A DNA stretch of 64,000 nucleotides from Roseivirga sp. E12 (lineage in GTDB: Bacteria; Bacteroidota; Bacteroidia; Cytophagales; Cyclobacteriaceae), in NCBI RefSeq assembly GCF_017592825.1, contig NZ_JAGFMD010000008.1:62001-126000 (forward strand), read 5' to 3'. Both the position numbers and the translations under genes were made by a program. The notes under the pieces are model-generated. The model saw only the letters and a list, made by a program, of their open reading frames with translations. It had not been told where the DNA came from and searched no databases. Positions 43,562 through 51,958 of the stretch are shown here, in pieces (the first letter of the stretch is position 1; the number at the start of each line of letters is the position of its first letter).

Positions 43562-43597
43562 TAAAAGAGCATTCAAAAACTGAATGCTCTTTTTTTA
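43562..43597 (+). terminator. Terminator after frr
   Basis: A perfect 10-bp stem AGAGCATTCA/TGAATGCTCT (43566-43575 with 43581-43590) with a five-base loop and seven T. It separates housekeeping genes from the PadR-permease array. Confidence 0.94.
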
Positions 43598-43690
43598 TAC
43601 CCAAAATCGAACGGTTGACTACAACATAATCCCGATTCAAGTCCAAACACTTTCGCAAGGAAAATTCTGGTTGTAACCTTATCCTACGAA

Positions 43691-43767
43691 ATGTACTCTA
43701 AGTATATATTCATGTTTTGTATAATAAATGAGTCCTTCTGTATCTATTTCTTATACATTTAGAGAAT
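43691..43767 (+). promoter_or_regulatory. Module 1 regulatory region
   Basis: Upstream of padR 1 there is no clear 31-32 bp direct repeat. Instead GTACTCTAAGTATA (from about 43693) is roughly inverted as TATACATTTAGAGAATA (ending about 43767). TACATTTA (43753-43760) resembles a -7 box. Assignment as operator is tentative. Confidence 0.4.
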
Positions 43768-43778
43768 AAATCAATTTT

Positions 43779-44111
43779 ATGAAAGGAACTAACCTAGGAG
43801 AATTCGAAGAAGTGGTACTGCTAACCATTGCCGCTTTAATGGAAGATGCCTATAGCGTATCCATTTGTGACGAGATAGAAAGGGTCACAGAAAGGAAGGT
43901 AAAACTTAGCGTAGTGCATGCTGTGCTCAATCGATTGGACAAAAAAGGATTTGTTAAGTCGCATCTGGGAGACCCGACTAGCACAAGAGGCGGTCGAAGA
44001 AAACGATTCTTCACCGTTACTCATGCAGGCAAGGTGGCTCTTACCAAAGTAAAACAGCAAAGAGACCAGTTCTGGAGCGTCATACCAGAATTCAATCTGA
44101 AGTTTATATGA
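43779..44111 (+). CDS. PadR family transcriptional regulator, module 1
   Basis: This 110-residue winged-helix protein begins MKGTNLGEFEEVVLLTIAAL. The recognition-helix region reads KLSVVHAVLNRLDKKGF and the wing RGGRRKRFFTVTHAG. PadR proteins are usually dimeric repressors that respond to small molecules. The stop overlaps the ATG of the permease by four bases (ATGA). By the recognition helix it pairs with module 2, not modules 3-5. Confidence 0.9.
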   Translation: MKGTNLGEFEEVVLLTIAALMEDAYSVSICDEIERVTERKVKLSVVHAVLNRLDKKGFVKSHLGDPTSTRGGRRKRFFTVTHAGKVALTKVKQQRDQFWSVIPEFNLKFI

Positions 44112-46732
44112 AAAACAAAAGTGTTCATCCACCCAAGTGGGCCAATAGGCTATTGGAATGGTACTGCAAGCCAGAACTATTCGAAGACCTTCAGGGTGAC
44201 TTATATGAATACTTCGAAAGAAATCTCGAAGCGAAAGGTAGCCGTAGGGCTCGCTTCAATTATGTAATGGATGTCTTAAAATTCTTTAAGCCCTACACAG
44301 TCAGAAAACTAGAAATATTAGGTCAACTAACTCAATTCATCATGTTTAAAAACTATTTCAAAACATCAATTAGAAGTATCGGTCGAAACAAACTCTTCTC
44401 CGCAATCAATGTCTTCGGACTTGCTATTAGCATGTCGGTATGCCTCTTAATGATCACCATGTTTTCCGAGGTCAAAAACTATGATCGCTTTCATGCCGAT
44501 CATGACAGGATTCATAGAGTGACTAACGCACAAAAGTATTTGAACAACGAACCTAACCTATTCGCTTCTACCTCCATTCTCGCAGGTCGCAGGCTGAAGG
44601 AAGAAGTCCCAGGTTTAGAAGCTGCTACCATCATCACAAGAAGCTTTAGCGCAGATGCAAAAATTGGCGACAACACTTTCCCATTTAATGCCCCATGGGC
44701 AGACAACGATTTCTTTAAGGTCTTTTCCTTCAACCTTTTAAGAGGTGACGCGACAGCAGCACTTTCAGAACCTTATTCGGTCATTTTAACGGATGAAACT
44801 GCTGAGAAATTCTTCCCTGGTCAGGACCCGATGGATCAGACCATACTAATGAATGAACAAAGCTATCGTGTAACAGGTGTAGTAGAAAAGCCTCCATTTA
44901 ATTCTCACTTTAAGTTTTCAGCACTTATTTCATTCAGCACCTATGAGCAACAGCAGAAACAGACGGAAGAAGACTGGTGGTTAAATTGGCATAACATGTG
45001 GTCCAATTATGCTTATTTCAAACTAGATAAAAACACAACCATAGATCAGGTACAAGCCCGCCTTACGTCAATAGCAGATGATGAGAATTCAAGACAGGGT
45101 CAAACAAAAATATTTTTGAGCACTCAGGCTTTAACCAATATCATGTCGGGTCCAGATTTGAGTAATCAACTTGGAGAAAGCATTGGAAACGAAGCCCTTT
45201 GGATTCTAGGCGTCTTAGCATTTATTGTTATTCTGTCAGCAGGCTTTAATTACACCAATCTATCAATAGCCAGATCACTAAGAAGAGCCAAAGAAGTTGG
45301 AGTGAGGAAAGTAGTAGGTGCTAGTAAGAAACAAGTCTTTACACAGTTCACTATCGAGGCCTGCATCATCTCTGTTTGTTCCTTAATACTCGCCTACCTG
45401 CTCTTCTTCTTGTTGAAGCCATTATTCCTCAATCTGAGCCCTGAAATGCAACGCAGTTTAAAGCTTGAACATGAGCCTATCATGCTGCTGTACTTCTTGT
45501 TGTTTGCGATTGTGGTGGGTATTTCCGCTGGGTTTATTCCTTCTTTATTTCTCTCACGACTCAGAGCCATCCAAGTATTAAAAGATGCTTCAACTACTAG
45601 GTTATTCTCGAAAATCAATCTGCGAAAAGTCTTGATTGTGGTGCAGTTTACCTTGTCTTTGGCCTTTATCATTTCAGCAAGCATAGCCAATAGACAATTC
45701 AAGTATGCATTAAATTTTGATCTAGGCTTCGATACAGAAAACGTACTCAACATAAGTCTTGCAGGTAACGACCCTTATTTAACAAAGGCGGTTTTCGAAC
45801 AGATTCCAGAAATCACCGACATATCAATGTCGTCACACGTACTAAGTACAGGAAACAGATATGCCAACCAAGCTAAGAGTGAAGACGGTCTTGACTCAGC
45901 AACCGTGTATCTATCTCAAATAGATCACAAATACATACCCTTAATGGGTCATGAATTACTGGCGGGAACCAATTTCGTGGCTAAAGACAGAGTTGAAAAG
46001 GAAGAAACAGTAATTGTCAATGAAACAATCCTGAATAAATTCAAACTAGGAACTCCAGAAGAAGCTATAGGTAAAGTGTTGAAATTTGGACCTACCAATT
46101 CCCTTATTGTACAGGGTGTTGTCAAGAACTTCCATTACGCTACGCTTGATTCAGAAATTGAGAGCTTTGCTTTTAGACATCAACCTCAAAACGCGCAGAT
46201 GCTCAACCTGAAGATCATGAGTGAGAACATCATAGATACAAGACGCAAAATTGAGGAAGCCTGGTTAGAATTTGACGAAGTGCACGAATTTAGAGGTAGT
46301 TTTTATGATGATCGCATTGAAGCTGCCTATTCAGAATTTGAAGTAATGTTCACAGTAGTTGGCTTCTTAGCGTTCATAACCATCACCATCTCTGCACTTG
46401 GCTTATTGGGAATGGGTGTATATACCGCTGAGACAAGGCTCAAAGAGATAAGCATTCGCAAAGTGCTAGGTGCGAGTGAAGGTAGTCTGATAAGACTCTT
46501 ATCAAGAGGTTTTATGTGGCTATTGCTAATTGCGTCCCTAATAGCCATACCGAGTACTTACTATTTATTCGATAGTGTATTGCTGTCAGATCAAGCCCAT
46601 AGGGCAGACATTGGAGTGATGGAACTCATACTAGGAGTAATGGTCATCTTCGTTATTGGCTTTACCACCATAGGCAGTCAAACCTGGAAGGCGGCTAAAT
46701 CCAACCCAGCCCAGACACTGCGTTCAGAATAA
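44108..46732 (+). CDS. Orphan MacB/FtsX-type permease with N-terminal prefix domain, module 1
   Basis: This 874-residue protein has a cytoplasmic prefix domain at about residues 8-70 (RLLEWYCKPELFEDLQGDLY, ending FFKPYTVRKLE). A first membrane helix lies near 96-118, then a MacB-type periplasmic domain. Two FtsX halves follow, each with the coupling motif: KEVGVRKVVGASKKQ near 395 and KEISIRKVLGASEGS near 778. About eight helices in all, ending NPAQTLRSE. No ATPase gene is nearby. The membrane part most resembles module 3. Cargo unknown. Confidence 0.88.
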   Translation: MKNKSVHPPKWANRLLEWYCKPELFEDLQGDLYEYFERNLEAKGSRRARFNYVMDVLKFFKPYTVRKLEILGQLTQFIMFKNYFKTSIRSIGRNKLFSAINVFGLAISMSVCLLMITMFSEVKNYDRFHADHDRIHRVTNAQKYLNNEPNLFASTSILAGRRLKEEVPGLEAATIITRSFSADAKIGDNTFPFNAPWADNDFFKVFSFNLLRGDATAALSEPYSVILTDETAEKFFPGQDPMDQTILMNEQSYRVTGVVEKPPFNSHFKFSALISFSTYEQQQKQTEEDWWLNWHNMWSNYAYFKLDKNTTIDQVQARLTSIADDENSRQGQTKIFLSTQALTNIMSGPDLSNQLGESIGNEALWILGVLAFIVILSAGFNYTNLSIARSLRRAKEVGVRKVVGASKKQVFTQFTIEACIISVCSLILAYLLFFLLKPLFLNLSPEMQRSLKLEHEPIMLLYFLLFAIVVGISAGFIPSLFLSRLRAIQVLKDASTTRLFSKINLRKVLIVVQFTLSLAFIISASIANRQFKYALNFDLGFDTENVLNISLAGNDPYLTKAVFEQIPEITDISMSSHVLSTGNRYANQAKSEDGLDSATVYLSQIDHKYIPLMGHELLAGTNFVAKDRVEKEETVIVNETILNKFKLGTPEEAIGKVLKFGPTNSLIVQGVVKNFHYATLDSEIESFAFRHQPQNAQMLNLKIMSENIIDTRRKIEEAWLEFDEVHEFRGSFYDDRIEAAYSEFEVMFTVVGFLAFITITISALGLLGMGVYTAETRLKEISIRKVLGASEGSLIRLLSRGFMWLLLIASLIAIPSTYYLFDSVLLSDQAHRADIGVMELILGVMVIFVIGFTTIGSQTWKAAKSNPAQTLRSE

Positions 46733-46740
46733 TCTTTATG

Positions 46741-46775
46741 AAAAGCCTGTCCTTAACTGACAGGCTTTTTCTTTT
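46741..46775 (+). terminator. Terminator after module 1
   Basis: A perfect 11-bp stem AAAAGCCTGTC/GACAGGCTTTT (46741-46751 with 46759-46769), a seven-base loop and a T-rich tail. Confidence 0.93.
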
Positions 46776-46831
46776 CTATATCAGGTTCAGTACAGAATTC
46801 TAACGGTTCAGTTACAAATCTGGACCTATTA

Positions 46832-46880
46832 TATCGTCAAATACGAATTTAATTAATAATATTATCGTCAAATGCGAATT
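46832..46880 (+). promoter_or_regulatory. Module 2 operator pair
   Basis: Two 18-base direct repeats, TATCGTCAAATACGAATT (46832-46849) and the same with one change, ATGCG (46863-46880), start 31 bases apart. The first contains the dyad TCGT-N5-ACGA. The second copy ends eight bases before the padR ATG. Likely sites for the module 2 PadR. Confidence 0.7.
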
Positions 46881-46888
46881 ATATAACT

Positions 46889-47230
46889 ATGAAAGGAACG
46901 AACCTCGGTGAATTTCAAGAGCTGGTCTTACTCACAATTGGCACCCTGTATCCCAATGCCTATGGAGTAGGGATCAAAGATGAGATTAGAGAAACTACCA
47001 GTAGGAAGGTGACATTGAGTACAGTACATGCAGCCCTCAATCGACTGGAGAAAAAAGGTCTTATCACCAGCAGCTTCGGTGAAGCCACCAAAATCAGGGG
47101 TGGTAAGCGAAAGCGCTTTTTTACCATCACCGCCTACGGTCTTAAAACCCTACAGGAAACAAGACAGCAGCGTGAACAATTGTGGAATGCCATTCCTGAG
47201 CAAGTTTTTAATGTAAACTGGCAAGTTTGA
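46889..47230 (+). CDS. PadR family transcriptional regulator, module 2
   Basis: This 113-residue winged-helix protein begins MKGTNLGEFQELVLLTIGTL. The recognition-helix region TLSTVHAALNRLEKKGL resembles module 1. The wing is RGGKRKRFFTITAYG. The stop overlaps the TTG start of the permease gene by four bases. Confidence 0.9.
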   Translation: MKGTNLGEFQELVLLTIGTLYPNAYGVGIKDEIRETTSRKVTLSTVHAALNRLEKKGLITSSFGEATKIRGGKRKRFFTITAYGLKTLQETRQQREQLWNAIPEQVFNVNWQV

Positions 47231-49902
47231 AAGGCGCTTCACAAAACTATATACCCCCAAAGTATGCCAAACGGTTCCTTAAGTGGTACTGTAAACCTGA
47301 TTTATATGAGGACATTTCAGGAGACATTGAAGAAGACTTTAATCAAAGATACACGTCACATGGGTCAAGGTCGGCCCGGGTCAAGTACACCCTAGATGTG
47401 ATCAGGTTCTTTCGGCCCTTCGCGGTTCGAAAATTATTCAAAACTCAAATCAACATTAGTATGTTTAGTATCAACTCAAGAATTGCTCTAAGGAATTTAG
47501 GCAAGCACAAGCTTTATTCTTTCATTAATATCAGTGGCTTAGCACTCGGCATTGCCGCTTGCCTGGTCATTGCACATTATGTCGCCTTTCAACTTAGCTT
47601 CGATACCAGCTTTCAGCATTCCGATAAGCTATATCGGGTGCACATGACCCGTCACCAAAGTGGGGTGAATCAAGGAACCGACCCCAATGTAGGCTTTGGC
47701 TTAGGCCCTGCAATTACAGAGGCAGCTCCAGAAATTGAAAAGGCGTCACTCATTCATTTTTACTACGATGGTGCCATTGTGAGTAAGGTAAAAGACTCTA
47801 TTGCCTCTACCCCATTCCAAGAAACTGACCTTATCTTCGTAGAGCCTGCTTTCATAGATATGTTCTCGTTGGAATTCTTATCAGGAAACCCAAAAACAGC
47901 TTTAGACAATCCAAATTCTGTTATCATAACAGAGTCAATTTGGAGGAAGTACTTTGGAGAGAACGCCTCATTGCCTCTAGGCGAAATACTAAATATTGAT
48001 GGCTCATGGGGTGAACGAGGAGCCTTTACCATATCTGGAGTCATAGCGGACTTTCCCGACAACTCTCATTTAGCAGTGGACATACTTCTTCCCATGAGCA
48101 ATCTGATGAAAGACAGTCAATACAAGTCAGATGGAGCAGCTTGGGGATGGAGCAACTTCGAACTCTATGTCCAATTAATACCTCAGACAACCGAAGGTCT
48201 GGTCGAGGAAAAAGTATCTGGGCTTATGCAAAAATATGTGGGTGAGGAAATGGAGCAAAACAGCGAAGAGAGGGTTCTAAGTCTACAATCCATCCAAGAC
48301 TTACACCTAAGATCAGATGTTACTGGAGAGGAAGGTGCTATGAATTCCATCTATTTTCTAGTCCTTATCGGAGCCTTTATTTTGGTTATTGCATGGATTA
48401 ATTTCATTAATCTCTCCACTGCCAAGGCTGCCGAAAGGAGCCGGGAAGTTGGTGTAAAAAAGGCTATGGGTGCCCTTAAGAAACAGATTATACAGCAATT
48501 TCTTACGGAGTCCTTTTGGCTAAACCTGTTTGCAACCATATTAGGAGTATTCGTGGCTTTCTTGCTGCTTCCAAAGATGGGTAACATCATTGGAGAGGAG
48601 TTCAAACTTGATTTAACAAACCAGGTCACATTAATCCTTATTGGCAGTATGATATTCATCGGCCCACTCCTGGCAGGTATCTATCCAGCTTTTGTTATGT
48701 CAGCCTTCAAAACAACTGATTCACTGAAAGGCAACAAGAACCTCGGCACTAGCAAAGTCCCGTTGAGAAAGGTGCTCGTAGTATTTCAGTTTGTCATATC
48801 CACACTGATGATTGCGGGAACCTATGTGGTATCAGAGCAGCTCGACTACATGCGTAACCAGTCTACTGGTTTCGAGATGGAGAAGATACTCATCGTTCAA
48901 GGGCCTAGAACAAGGGTACAGTTTGAGAGTTTTCAAAAGTTTAGAAATGAAACCTCAGCACTAGCTGCCGTTGAAAGTTTTGCCTCCTCTAGAAGCATTC
49001 CAGGAGCTGGATATAACTGGGGTACTGAAATGTACAAGTTTGGAGCAGACAAGTCGAGTAGAAAGAGCGTAAGTGTAACCTGGGTAGACTCTGAATTTAT
49101 ACCCACCTATGAACTAGAAATGATTGCCGGCCGTGACTTCTCAGACCCCATCAACGAGGCGGAGGATGTTAATGTGGCTAATGGTGCCATCATTAACGAA
49201 GCCACTCTAGAAGCATACAATTTAGGAACGCCCGAAGAAGCACTCGGTGAGAAACTAGTAATCAGCGGTACGACTATGCCAATCAGAGGCGTTACGAAAG
49301 ACCATAATTGGAAGTCACTACACAGCAAAATTACGCCAAGTGTTTTTATGTATACGGTTGCCTCAAAAGACTACTTCTCTATAAAACTCAACATGCAGAA
49401 CACGGAGGAAACCATTAGTGCTATTAGTGGTTTTTATGCCGAAAACTTTCCTGGTAATCCAATTGAATATCATTTCATGAATGATTTCTTCAATGAACAA
49501 TACAAAGCAGATCGAGAGTTTGGTCAAATCTTCAACAGCTTTGCTGTATTTGCCATTGTTGCCGCGTGCCTGGGTTTATTTGGACTAACCGCCTTCAGCA
49601 TGCTACAAAAGGCTAAGGAAATTGGCATAAGGAAGGTTCTAGGGGCCAAAATGAGCCACATCACTTACCTTTTCTCTAAGAATTATCTTGTACTCATTCT
49701 GGTTGCTAACGGACTAGCAATACCACTATCCTACTTTAGTATCGAGTATTGGCTTCAAGACTTTGCTTACAAAATCCCTATCACGGCCAAGTTATTCATC
49801 ATTCCGGTTGTATTGTTAATGTTCATAGCCCTTATAACCATTACTTTCCAAACCATTAAAGTGGCTAGATCCAATCCTATTAAAAGCCTGAGGGCTGAGT
49901 AA
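47227..49902 (+). CDS. Orphan MacB/FtsX-type permease with prefix domain, module 2
   Basis: This 891-residue protein uses a TTG start (TTGA overlap with padR stop). Prefix domain: RFLKWYCKPDLYEDISGDIE to FFRPFAVRKLF, closely like module 1. First helix about residues 95-118. FtsX motifs: REVGVKKAMGALKKQ near 406 and KEIGIRKVLGAKMSH near 797. It ends NPIKSLRAE. From the first helix on it matches module 5 better than module 1 (for example ALRNLGKHKLYSFIN against ALRNLFKHKLYTFIN). Confidence 0.88.
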   Translation: MKGASQNYIPPKYAKRFLKWYCKPDLYEDISGDIEEDFNQRYTSHGSRSARVKYTLDVIRFFRPFAVRKLFKTQINISMFSINSRIALRNLGKHKLYSFINISGLALGIAACLVIAHYVAFQLSFDTSFQHSDKLYRVHMTRHQSGVNQGTDPNVGFGLGPAITEAAPEIEKASLIHFYYDGAIVSKVKDSIASTPFQETDLIFVEPAFIDMFSLEFLSGNPKTALDNPNSVIITESIWRKYFGENASLPLGEILNIDGSWGERGAFTISGVIADFPDNSHLAVDILLPMSNLMKDSQYKSDGAAWGWSNFELYVQLIPQTTEGLVEEKVSGLMQKYVGEEMEQNSEERVLSLQSIQDLHLRSDVTGEEGAMNSIYFLVLIGAFILVIAWINFINLSTAKAAERSREVGVKKAMGALKKQIIQQFLTESFWLNLFATILGVFVAFLLLPKMGNIIGEEFKLDLTNQVTLILIGSMIFIGPLLAGIYPAFVMSAFKTTDSLKGNKNLGTSKVPLRKVLVVFQFVISTLMIAGTYVVSEQLDYMRNQSTGFEMEKILIVQGPRTRVQFESFQKFRNETSALAAVESFASSRSIPGAGYNWGTEMYKFGADKSSRKSVSVTWVDSEFIPTYELEMIAGRDFSDPINEAEDVNVANGAIINEATLEAYNLGTPEEALGEKLVISGTTMPIRGVTKDHNWKSLHSKITPSVFMYTVASKDYFSIKLNMQNTEETISAISGFYAENFPGNPIEYHFMNDFFNEQYKADREFGQIFNSFAVFAIVAACLGLFGLTAFSMLQKAKEIGIRKVLGAKMSHITYLFSKNYLVLILVANGLAIPLSYFSIEYWLQDFAYKIPITAKLFIIPVVLLMFIALITITFQTIKVARSNPIKSLRAE

Positions 49903-49921
49903 ATTAGAAAATGGAATAAAG

Positions 49922-49955
49922 AAAAGCCCAATTCACATTTGAATTGGGCTTTTTA
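49922..49955 (+). terminator. Terminator after module 2
   Basis: The stem AAGCCCAATTCA/TGAATTGGGCTT (49924-49935 with 49940-49951), four-base loop and T-run. It excludes the longer in-frame start of the sigma factor gene. Confidence 0.94.
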
Positions 49956-49970
49956 TTTACTTTCACAAAA

Positions 49971-50001
49971 GCTGTAACACATCCATTGTTTTGCCATCAT
50001 A
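49971..50001 (+). promoter_or_regulatory. ECF-type promoter of the sigma factor gene
   Basis: GCTGTAACAC (49971-49980), 15 bases, then ATCATA (49996-50001). The same arrangement recurs at 50898-50928. It lies 17 bases before the ATG. The shape (GTAAC-type -35, short spacer) fits an ECF sigma recognising its own promoter. Confidence 0.65.
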
Positions 50002-50018
50002 GCTTAAAGCAAAAAGCG

Positions 50019-50897
50019 ATGAACCCATTCCTGACAGACTACACAACAGATGAAAACGACAAAGTTCTTATCAAAAAAGCCCTTTCTGGGGACAAGCGTG
50101 CATTAGAGAAACTACTAAAAAAGCATCAGCCATACATATACAATATTGCCTGGAAGATGGTACAAATGCCCGATGATGCTCAAGACATTACTCAGGAGGT
50201 AATGGTAAAAGTGATTACCAACCTTTCGAAGTTTAGAGGGGAATCTCAATTCAGGACCTGGCTATACAGAATCGTGACTAACCACTTCCTTCAAATGAAG
50301 AAGCAAAAAAGAGAGACCCTTGTCAATGAGGGTTTTGGCGGGTTTACTGAAAGACTGGATAGCATCGCGGATGTTGAAATGACCATCCTAGAACAGGAAG
50401 AGAAAGCCAGTGAAATTCGTGAGATGAACTTGGCCTGTATGTCAGGCATGCTATTATGTCTAACTAGAGAGCAGAGACTAGTTTATATACTCGGAGGCCT
50501 CTTCAATGCCGACCATACCCTAGGTGCCGAAATACTCGGGATTAGCAAAGGAAACTTCAGAGTAAGGCTTTCTAGAGCTAAGAAAGACCTTTTCAACTTT
50601 ATGAACAATCAGTGCGGTCTTGTCAACAAAGCCAACCCATGCCGATGCCATAAAAAGGTGACCGCAGTGATTGAGAAAAAGATTCTTGATAGCAAAAACC
50701 TGCTTTTCAACAAAAAGGAATATGCCACATTCCAAGAGCACATCGCTGAGAACCCAGACAACTTGTCGGAATTGATGGAAGAAAAATACATGCAGCTCCA
50801 CAGTCAATTGCCATACAAGCAAGAATTCAGCAAAAAGGAGTTTCTGGATGATTTTATCAATGATGAACGAGTAATTGCTCTACTGAATTTGAACTAA
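50019..50897 (+). CDS. ECF-type RNA polymerase sigma factor with C-terminal extension
   Basis: This 292-residue protein starts at the ATG 50019-50021 (MNPFLTDYTTDENDK); the longer frame would include the terminator. Sigma-2 covers about residues 25-95 (DDAQDITQEVMVKVITNLSK, FRTWLYRIVTNHFLQ). Sigma-4 covers about 148-195 (LTREQRLVYILGG, ILGISKGNFRVRLSRAKKDL). An extension of about 95 residues follows with C199, C208, C210 and H211 (PCRCHKK). No anti-sigma gene is adjacent; the extension may be the sensing part. The stop is directly followed by the next gene's promoter copy. Confidence 0.88.
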   Translation: MNPFLTDYTTDENDKVLIKKALSGDKRALEKLLKKHQPYIYNIAWKMVQMPDDAQDITQEVMVKVITNLSKFRGESQFRTWLYRIVTNHFLQMKKQKRETLVNEGFGGFTERLDSIADVEMTILEQEEKASEIREMNLACMSGMLLCLTREQRLVYILGGLFNADHTLGAEILGISKGNFRVRLSRAKKDLFNFMNNQCGLVNKANPCRCHKKVTAVIEKKILDSKNLLFNKKEYATFQEHIAENPDNLSELMEEKYMQLHSQLPYKQEFSKKEFLDDFINDERVIALLNLN

Positions 50898-50928
50898 GCT
50901 GTAACACCTTCACCCTATCATTATCTAA
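50898..50928 (+). promoter_or_regulatory. ECF-type promoter of the SRPBCC gene
   Basis: GCTGTAACAC (50898-50907), 15 bases, then ATCTAA (50923-50928), with the first base immediately after the sigma factor's stop codon. The identical decamer and spacer at 49971 indicate one regulon. Confidence 0.65.
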
Positions 50929-50942
50929 AAAGAAAAAAGAAA

Positions 50943-51482
50943 ATGAAAAAGGTCCAGAAATTTGAAATCTCCAAAGTCATACCTTTTCCAGCTCAAAAGG
51001 TATGGGCTTTGGTAGGTGAGGACTATGGTGCAGTCGCCTACTCACACCCCAAAGTTATTGAGTCCGAGTTTATAAACGGAAGTTTAAAAGCCGGTGAGGG
51101 GGCGGAAAGAATATGTTACTTCAATGAAAAACACACTCAATATTTACAGGAGAAAATGGTGGACTACTCACCAGAAACCATGTCATTCACAAACGAGATT
51201 TCGCAAGCAGGAAGGTTCCCAGTAAATCCTGAATACACCAAAGCTGTATACAATGTGGACGATCTAGGAAATGGAACAAGTATGCTGACATTTACAATGC
51301 AATACCGCACGAAACCAGCCTTTATGGGGCCAATTGCAAAAGGCAGTTTCAAGACACTTATCAGTGATTACTTTATAGCTATAGAACATCACTTACGTAC
51401 AGATGAAAAGGTTACTAAGAATAACTTTAAGCAAGTGAAGAAGGAAGCAAAAGCTCGGGCAAGACAAGTTGCTTCAAGATAA
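50943..51482 (+). CDS. SRPBCC family protein
   Basis: This 179-residue protein has the START-like fold of the polyketide cyclase/dehydrase group: FEISKVIPFPAQKVWALVGE at the N-terminus, then a GAERICYFN strand and YFIAIEHHLRTDEKV as the C-terminal helix. The family binds hydrophobic ligands in a cavity; ligand unknown. It is probably a target of the upstream ECF sigma through the shared promoter motif. Confidence 0.8.
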   Translation: MKKVQKFEISKVIPFPAQKVWALVGEDYGAVAYSHPKVIESEFINGSLKAGEGAERICYFNEKHTQYLQEKMVDYSPETMSFTNEISQAGRFPVNPEYTKAVYNVDDLGNGTSMLTFTMQYRTKPAFMGPIAKGSFKTLISDYFIAIEHHLRTDEKVTKNNFKQVKKEAKARARQVASR

Positions 51483-51503
51483 TACGCGCAATTCCTCCCA
51501 GTG

Positions 51504-51537
51504 AAAAAGCCCTTTCATACTACTTAGAGGGCTTTTT
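51504..51537 (+). terminator. Terminator after the SRPBCC gene
   Basis: The stem AAAAAGCCCT/AGGGCTTTTT (51504-51513 with 51528-51537) with a 14-base loop. Confidence 0.85.
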
Positions 51538-51569
51538 ATATATCCGTGTAATAATATTTCTTCTATTTC

Positions 51570-51617
51570 GTCTCCATTTAAGAATTAAATAAATAGATTA
51601 GGTCTTCATTTAAGTAA
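51570..51617 (+). promoter_or_regulatory. Module 3 promoter and operator pair
   Basis: GTCTCCATTTAAGAAT (51570-51585) and GTCTTCATTTAAGTAA (51602-51617) start 32 bases apart. TAGATTAG (51594-51601), a -7-like box, sits directly before the second copy. The padR ATG follows six bases later. Confidence 0.7.
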
Positions 51618-51623
51618 CAAATT

Positions 51624-51956
51624 ATGAAAGGCACTTACTTAGGAGAGTTTCAGGAGATAGTACTCTTAACCATTTTGGTTCTTGACGAAAACGCCTACGG
51701 CATCACAATTCAGGATGAGATTGCAAAACGCACAGGTCGAGAAGTAAGCCGGGGTGCTTTGCACACTGCGCTAACTCGTCTTAATGAAAAAGGCTTTATA
51801 TCATCAGAATACGGTGGCGCCACTGCTGAACGCGGTGGACGTAGAAAACGATACTACCAGGTCACCAACCTGGGTAAGAATGCTCTTCAAGAAGCTAAGT
51901 CGGTGAGAGATGATCTATGGAATTCTGTACCAAAAGTCACACTTCAAAGATCATAG
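51624..51956 (+). CDS. PadR family transcriptional regulator, module 3
   Basis: This 110-residue winged-helix protein begins MKGTYLGEFQEIVLLTILVL. The recognition-helix region SRGALHTALTRLNEKGF is shared with modules 4 and 5. The wing is RGGRRKRYYQVTNLG. Probably autorepressing through the repeats just upstream. Confidence 0.9.
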   Translation: MKGTYLGEFQEIVLLTILVLDENAYGITIQDEIAKRTGREVSRGALHTALTRLNEKGFISSEYGGATAERGGRRKRYYQVTNLGKNALQEAKSVRDDLWNSVPKVTLQRS

Positions 51957-51958
51957 CA

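Noticed and set aside
49944-50018. Longer start for the ECF sigma factor
   Set aside because: The extra 25 codons cover the terminator of module 2 and the promoter motif at 49971.
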